This document shows positions 58,420 through 64,000 of a stretch of 64,000 nt of DNA, one piece after another. The notes beneath the pieces are model-generated. The model searched no databases and was not told the origin of the DNA. It was given only the letters and a program-made list of their open reading frames with translations. Both the position numbers and the translations under genes were made by a program. Positions within the stretch are counted from its first letter, which is position 1. The number at the start of each line of letters is the position of its first letter. This stretch comes from Apium graveolens (lineage: Eukaryota; Streptophyta; Magnoliopsida; Apiales; Apiaceae), in assembly GCF_009905375.1 (NCBI RefSeq), contig NC_133653.1, positions 98,527,852-98,591,851 of the forward strand. The letters run 5' to 3'.

Positions 58420-60183
58420 TTGGAAATCAACAAATATAATTTGATGCAGGTAAACTTTACTTCCCTGATGATGATGCTTTGAGGGGAAAGTAAGTTTACA
58501 TATCTATTCAATATATATTCATGTTTGTAAACTTGTTTTGAAGCTAACTGATTACCATATGTTACATGTTATATGCTAGTGGTAAATAAGTTAGAGTTTT
58601 GATGCTATATATGAGTTGTTTGAATGTTTACATGTTATATATTTTCTCTGATGCAAACACTCTTGACATTGATATTTATTTTGCACACACATCTCTGATT
58701 ATATTCTGTGTGATTATATCATATTTTCTGAGTAATTCTGTATATTTGTTGAGTTTCAAACCCTAGGTAACGCTGACAACAGATTCCTTGGTCACTCTGA
58801 CTCTCTATACATGCAAAAATAACTCTGCTTGTTTTGTGCTAGAATAAATATGCAGCATAACTAGTGATAGTTGTGACATAATTGTATGACTTATAGGTTG
58901 ATCCTATGTGTAACTCTGATGATCTTGCTATGCTTATAATTTATTCTGGATATTTGATTTTGATATATTCCTTATACTCTGATTACCTTATGCAAGTCTT
59001 ATAAGTTTAGAATAATGTTCATCTATATCCTCTATATTATTGATATGTATTGGACTAACTTTGAATTATTTTAAGTTGATGAGATTTGTTAACTAGCATT
59101 GTCAAAAGAATCAGAAAGCATGATTATCTGAGACATCCTTCATGAATCCATATTGTGGTAAGTAAAGGTAAAAGATCTCAGGTTCTGAAATCACTATGTT
59201 CTTGATCATCAAATTCTCTGATATTGTACTTCGGATGTTTGTGATCTTCAACACCCTCAGTGGTTTTAGAAACTGACTAAGAGCCTATCAAACCTCATAG
59301 GTTCTAACCCAAGTCATTAGAACCAAACACTTCTCAAACAGTATTCCATTACCTTACTCTGATACATCCCCCAGATTTTGCTCTGATTCACTTAATTTTC
59401 TTGAGATATCAACTCAGTGATCAGACAAAATTACCATTTGGTTTTGAAGTTGTGTTGAGAATGATGGAGATAGTGCCAAGAAGCACCACATAAGGAAGGA
59501 AAAGTCAACCCTACAACTATGTCTCTCACAAAGAAGTGGAGTATATATAACCTGAGACATCTGTAAGCCCATCTGTATTCTCTCAAAAGGGTATAGAGCT
59601 GAAAAAAGCATATAAACAGTTACTAGGTGCATTTTCCCAACAGAATATTATCTATTGAAAATTCGCCTGTCAGCCAAGGCATCTTTATAAAAGTCACTAC
59701 TCCTTTATTAGACTGTTTTTAATGCACATGTGAGATTCACACACACAAGGAAGGTATTGACGCAGCAATCATTGTCAAACCATATCAAGGTCAATCGCAA
59801 TAGTGTTTCTGTAACTAAGAAGAGGGATTTCTAACTTTATTGTACTAAGAAAGTGATTCTTCATCTTAGGGGGAGAGATTATTGGGCTTCAGTTCTAAGT
59901 TCCAAAATGTTTTCTATGTGCTTTATGGGAAGATCTGAAAGTTATTGAAGATAGTGTTTGGAAGACGTATCTATCTGCAACTTTACATAAGGGAGAGAAG
60001 AATCTGTTCTCTGCTGAAGCTGAATGCATATAGAAGATGCGGTAGATATAAGATAGTATTATTTCCAAGTCCAGGATTGAAAGTTGAAAGCTGATTGAAG
60101 ATGTTTGGATAAGGTTAGTTGAGTTATCCTCCAAACTGTTGCTTCTCCACTATTATTTGACCTTCAGGTGTAACAGTCAAATA
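58420..60183 (+). other. Long 3' noncoding region of element B
   Basis: About 1.76 kb without a credible gene, homologous to the 3' regions of A and C. A join near 59805 lacks about 600 bases that A has (about 23720-24350). It holds a PPT-like box at 59868-59878 (agggggagaga) besides that at the LTR. A minus-strand frame at 59414-59632 resembles the one in C but is not kept intact in A. Confidence 0.7.
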
Positions 60184-60192
60184 GGGAGAGAT
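60184..60192 (+). other. Polypurine tract of element B
   Basis: GGGAGAGAT directly precedes the 3' LTR start at 60193. Confidence 0.8.
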
Positions 60193-62338
60193 TGTTGAGC
60201 AAGATTGAAGCTATATGTCTATCTCAACAATACTGGTTTGGATAACTCAACATAGAACAAGGACTTTGAAATAATATATATTCCACTAGGATCAGTACAG
60301 ATTGTTTATTGGGTATATGCACAAAAGGTCTTGTTAGCTGCAGTGAAGAAGACGTCAACAGTGATCCGTATGAAGTTCATTAATATGTTCAGGTACCGGA
60401 GGAATAAGCTTGGAGTCATTCGAAACATTTTTCAGAATCAGTGTGAAGACCTCAAGAATTCCTAGTGAAGTTGGTTATATTTGGTAGAAGACTTAACAGT
60501 GGTTTATACGGGTATAATACGAAGGCTTGAGAGCGGAACTAGTCGTCTGGAACCAGACCCGTGCATCAGACATCAGTGATCCGTGAAAGGAAACCGAGTA
60601 TTATTTTAAGGAACATTGTTAAGTGGGTTTTGTACTCGAGGAGTCTGGAAATTTAATAAAGTACAAAATCCCGGAGATAAGAAGGCGTGCAGATACAGAG
60701 GAGTACAGCCCGAGGATTTACTGGATTTATTTTTAAATCAACGACTGATTTTTTAGTAAATGAATAAGTGAAAATCATCTCATTTATTTATTTAATTTTA
60801 GATCACAATTTGATTTAAAATAAATAAATTAAAAATTGAATTTTTATTAAATGAATAAATTAATTTCAAAAGATTTATTTATTTGATTTGATATCAATAT
60901 TTAGTTTTGGTAAATTAGAATTATTGTTTGAATTTTATTTAAATAAATAAATTCACAGTTTATTTATTTATTTATTTTAATATCAAATATTTATTTTAAT
61001 TTTCAGCCAGTTAATTACCTTATTCTAATACCAAATTGAAATCGAGAAATCAGGTTCAAACAGAAAATTGGCAGCACACTTCATTTTGTTGGCACAACTC
61101 ATGGGGCTCACGTGTCTTACATATTCAAAGAAAAAGAAGCAAAAGCAGTACTGGTGAATAACAAAAGAAATGAAGCTAAAACAGGCATGTGCTGTTTTCT
61201 GTTCGGCAACATCTCCACCGCGCGTGATGCGCACGCGTTCAGTCCCTCCATCGTTTTTCTGGCACGTACACAACAGAACCCTCCTGGTAGCTTTATTGGG
61301 TTGATTCGAATTGAAAAAGAACTTGAGTGTTTTGGTTTATTTTGTGTGTACAACACAAAATGTAAACAAGTCAACAACAGGAAGTAGTTGTTGTCACCAC
61401 AGACAAAAATTGCAAAGGCGGCTGGGAATTTTTTTCACGCGTTGATGCCACGTGTGGCGACTCCTTCTCTTGGTTCTACTGTGTTTTGTTTTGCACCCAT
61501 CGTAATAGAAAAGAAGAGCTATACTGTGTGTCTTTGTCGCCATAGAGGAATCGCCATAGGCGCATTAGAATATTGAAAAGGCGGCTGTTTTTTTATGGCG
61601 ACTTGTTTCTCATTCTCCTGTGTATGCATGTGCATGTGATCGCCAGACAGATTTAGTAAAATATTTAAGTGCTACTCTCTCTCCTTTCTGGTCGCCACAG
61701 GATTCATTAAAAACTTATTTTAAGGCAAAGGCTGCTACACAGATATTATTAGATATTATTGATTGCCATAGAATTATTTTTTACAAGCTGTACCATTTAA
61801 AACAAATGGACAAGAGGCAGCCACGTAGTCTCTTTTATCTCTCCTATAATTCTACCTCTACAAAACCAATTTTCAGCAGATTGAAAAAAAAACACTTCTC
61901 AGCAAAACACCATTAAAGCTCTGAAGAATTTTTCTTGTAGAGTGGGTTGATTTTATTTATTGAAATTAAGGAGAGAAGTGCTGCCCAATTTATTTCACAC
62001 CATTAAAGCCTTACAAACTTGTAACACTCATTATTTAAAGCTCTCTTGATTGTATTTGATATCTTTTGATAGAAGCTTTAAATTTTTAGAGTGATAGATA
62101 GTACCCCCAAATTGATTGCTATTCTTTTGGTTCTCTCTATATTTGTTGCTTCGAATTATTTATATTCGGAGTTGTAAGCAAACCTTTACGGTTTAATTTC
62201 TTAATAAAAAGAATTATTCCATGAATCTATTAGTGTTTATTTATTTCATTTTCGAGGTTTATTTTCCGCTGCAATTAATTAACGAAAAATGAAAAACATA
62301 CATTCACCCCCCCTATGTATGTATATTTGGACCTAACA
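60193..62338 (+). repeat. 3' LTR of element B
   Basis: It is 2146 bases, collinear with 25027-27170, TGTTGAGC to CCTAACA. It keeps the TCGCCA/TGGCGA cluster (61417-61770) and the terminal hairpin (62296-62302 with 62316-62322). It is followed by tggtt and the resumed 3' LTR of A. Confidence 0.95.
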
Positions 62339-64000
62339 TGGTTATATTTGGTAGAAGACTTAACAGTGGTTTGTATGGGTATAATACGAATGCCTGAGAG
62401 TGGAACTAGTCGTCTGTGAACCAGACTTGTGCACTAGACGTCAGTGATCCGTGAAAATAAACGAAGTATTATATTTAGAAATACTGTTAGTGGTTTTTGT
62501 ACTCGAGGAGACTGGAAATATTTTGAGGTACAAAATCCCGAAGATTAAAAGGCTTGAAGATACAAAGGACTATAGCCCGAGGATTTACAAGATTTATTTT
62601 TAATCAATGACTGATTTTTTATTAAATGAATAAATGGAAATTAATTAATTTATTTATTTAATCTTATATCATAATTGATTTTAAAATAAATAAATTAAAA
62701 ATTGATTTTTATTAAATAAATAAATGAAACTCAAATAATTATTTATTTAATTTAACATCAAATTTTAATTTTGGAAAAATAAATTGATGTTTGATTTTTT
62801 AATTAAATAAATAAATGAAATCTCATTTATTTATTTATTTAATTAAATAACAAAATGTTTTATTTATTTTATGATTTCCTGCCAGCCAGATTACTGTACA
62901 CATGCATGCAGTTGTTCGATTATTTAGTAAACAAAAGAGATGCAGTACACATGCATGTGTTTGATTACTCAAATCAAATAAAAATGGCAGGTCAAAGTTC
63001 AGGTCATTTGGGTATTAAACAAAAGGAAATCAAGCTGCAAACAAGACAACGAAGCGAATGTTTATTTGTTTATTGTGTGCGGGACCCACTTCCTCACTAC
63101 CTGATTGGTTCGCAAATTCAGCAAAAGGAATGCATGTGTGAAGTAATATTATGAACAAATGAAATCAGTTTGTAAATAAAAGAAACCAAAATTGGTAGCT
63201 ATTTAATTGTTTGGTGTGACGTGCGTGTGGCGCACAAGCTTCCCCCCTCAGTTCTGTTTGCCGCGCGTGCAACTCATCCCCTCCCGGGTTGTTTTGTTTT
63301 TCGCCGCATGCAACACAGGAATAAACAAGTGTCTAAGGCAACTAGACTTATGAGTCGCAACTTACAAGTTAGTGCTTAAAAGAAAGGCAGTCTCCTGCAA
63401 TAGTCCTAGTCGCCAGTCAATTCCCCAATATACAAGTCGCAGATTGAAATAATTAAAATAAACCAAGTGCTTACCTCAGCTCACGACGCAGGTTGCACAA
63501 ATTGAACAAAAAGAAATTGAGAAGTTTCTAGGTCACAGGTTAAAGAAAAAATTGCTAGTCGCAGGCTGTGTTTCTGAGTCGCAGGTTGGCACATACTTTT
63601 TGTGGTTGCAAGTTTTAATTTGATTTGCAAGCTGTAATATTCAAAATGCATCGATGCAAATCAGCCACGTGTTTTCCTATCTCTCCTCCACATTCTACCA
63701 TCAATATAATCTAATTTACAGCAGATTGGCTAATAACTTCTCAGCACATTCAAGAAACGAAGCTCTGCCAAAATTTAATCTCAGAGAATTTTTCGAATTC
63801 ATTTATTGAAATTAAGGAGAGAAGTGCTGTTCAATTTGATTTACACCACATCCAAGTCTTACATATTATAACACTCATTATTTGTAGCCTCTTTGTGTGT
63901 ATTGATTATCATTTGGTAAAGGAGCTATGGATTTTTAGAGTGACAAAAAGAACCCTAGATTGATAGAACATTGCATCGGTTCTTTTTATATTTGTAGCTT
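62339..64000 (+). repeat. 3' LTR of element A, second part, truncated by window end
   Basis: It begins with the second copy of the duplication tggtt (62339-62343) and matches the 5' LTR of A from about 4790 to 6415, including the GTCGCAGG cluster (63408-63595). About 186 bases of the LTR remain outside the window. Several short frames occur but none is shared intact by both LTRs. Confidence 0.93.

Larger units (their letters stand above)
25027..62338 (+). mobile_element. Element B: Sirevirus-like copia element carrying two nested gypsy elements
   Basis: Bounded by TGTTGAGC at 25027 and CCTAACA at 62338 and flanked by tggtt (25022-25026 and 62339-62343), inside the 3' LTR of A. Without F and D its own length is about 10.7 kb. 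Order: 5' LTR, tRNA-Met PBS, gag, protease, integrase, acidic spacer, RT, RNase H, long 3' noncoding region, PPT, 3' LTR. The RT strings YVDD and YEMSMMGELSYFLGLQV and the repeated PPT boxes favour the Sirevirus (SIRE/Maximus) lineage. Stops in gag and pol make it inactive. Confidence 0.95.
4510..64000 (+). mobile_element. Element A: Sirevirus-like copia element split by nested insertions
   Basis: It runs from TGTTGAGC at 4510 to beyond the window end. Its own parts are 4510-8668, 19506-24742, 24743-25026 and 62339-64000; the rest is inserted DNA (G and B). The 5' LTR is followed by a tRNA-Met type PBS, and the 3' LTR is preceded by repeated polypurine tracts. Coding capacity is gag only: the protease is a vestige, integrase and RT/RNase H are missing, and the acidic pol spacer survives. 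It is therefore a non-autonomous deletion derivative. The target duplication cannot be checked because the right end is outside the window; the left flank is aatag. Confidence 0.85.

Noticed and set aside
1..64000. Host genes, rRNA, plastid or mitochondrial insertions
   Set aside because: No recognisable non-element coding sequence remains once the LTR elements are mapped, and the element borders account for all of the window.

Overview
The window is repeat-derived plant nuclear DNA. I found no host gene, tRNA, rRNA or other cellular gene. Every base can be assigned to an LTR retrotransposon or to a nested insertion inside one. The families seen are Ty1/copia Sirevirus-like elements and Ty3/gypsy Tekay/Del-like chromoviruses with 3.2-4.3 kb LTRs. 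With the AT-rich LTRs and mutation scars typical of CG/CHG methylation, this points to heterochromatin of a flowering plant. A eudicot is likely; the family is not certain.

Layout, outermost to innermost. Element C (copia, +) is a remnant at 3116-4509. A minus-strand Tekay LTR (element E, 1-3115) cuts it on the left and copia element A cuts it on the right. Element A (+) has its 5' LTR at 4510-6601, its internal region at 6602-24742, and a split 3' LTR at 24743-25026 plus 62339-64000, which runs off the window. The gag of A is interrupted by Tekay element G (minus strand, 8669-19505, duplication aatca). The 3' LTR of A is interrupted by copia element B (+, 25027-62338, duplication tggtt). B is interrupted twice: by Tekay element F (+, 29826-42325, duplication caaag) in the integrase-RT part of pol, and by chromovirus D (minus, 44206-58271, duplication tcatt) in RNase H. 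Relative ages follow from the nesting: C before A, A before B and G, and B before F and D.

Coding content. All gag and pol genes are broken, almost always by C-to-T or G-to-A changes. A keeps a long coiled-coil gag but has lost integrase and RT, and carries a minisatellite in their place. B keeps recognisable gag, protease, integrase, RT (YVDD) and RNase H. F has a near-complete gag-pol-chromodomain frame with six stops and one frameshift, all three RNase H aspartates changed to asparagine, and an extra intact 172-codon ORF ahead of gag. G has lost the protease C-terminus and the RT core. D has almost identical LTRs (about five substitutions in 4.25 kb by eye) around a badly decayed internal region in which an RNase H segment lies upstream of gag and again in its normal place.

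The best leads are: a U5-terminal hairpin whose stems co-vary among F, G and D; the chimaeric, probably trans-mobilised element D; the pre-gag ORF of F; the LTR centre swap between A and B; and an amber codon shared by F and G where D keeps glutamine.
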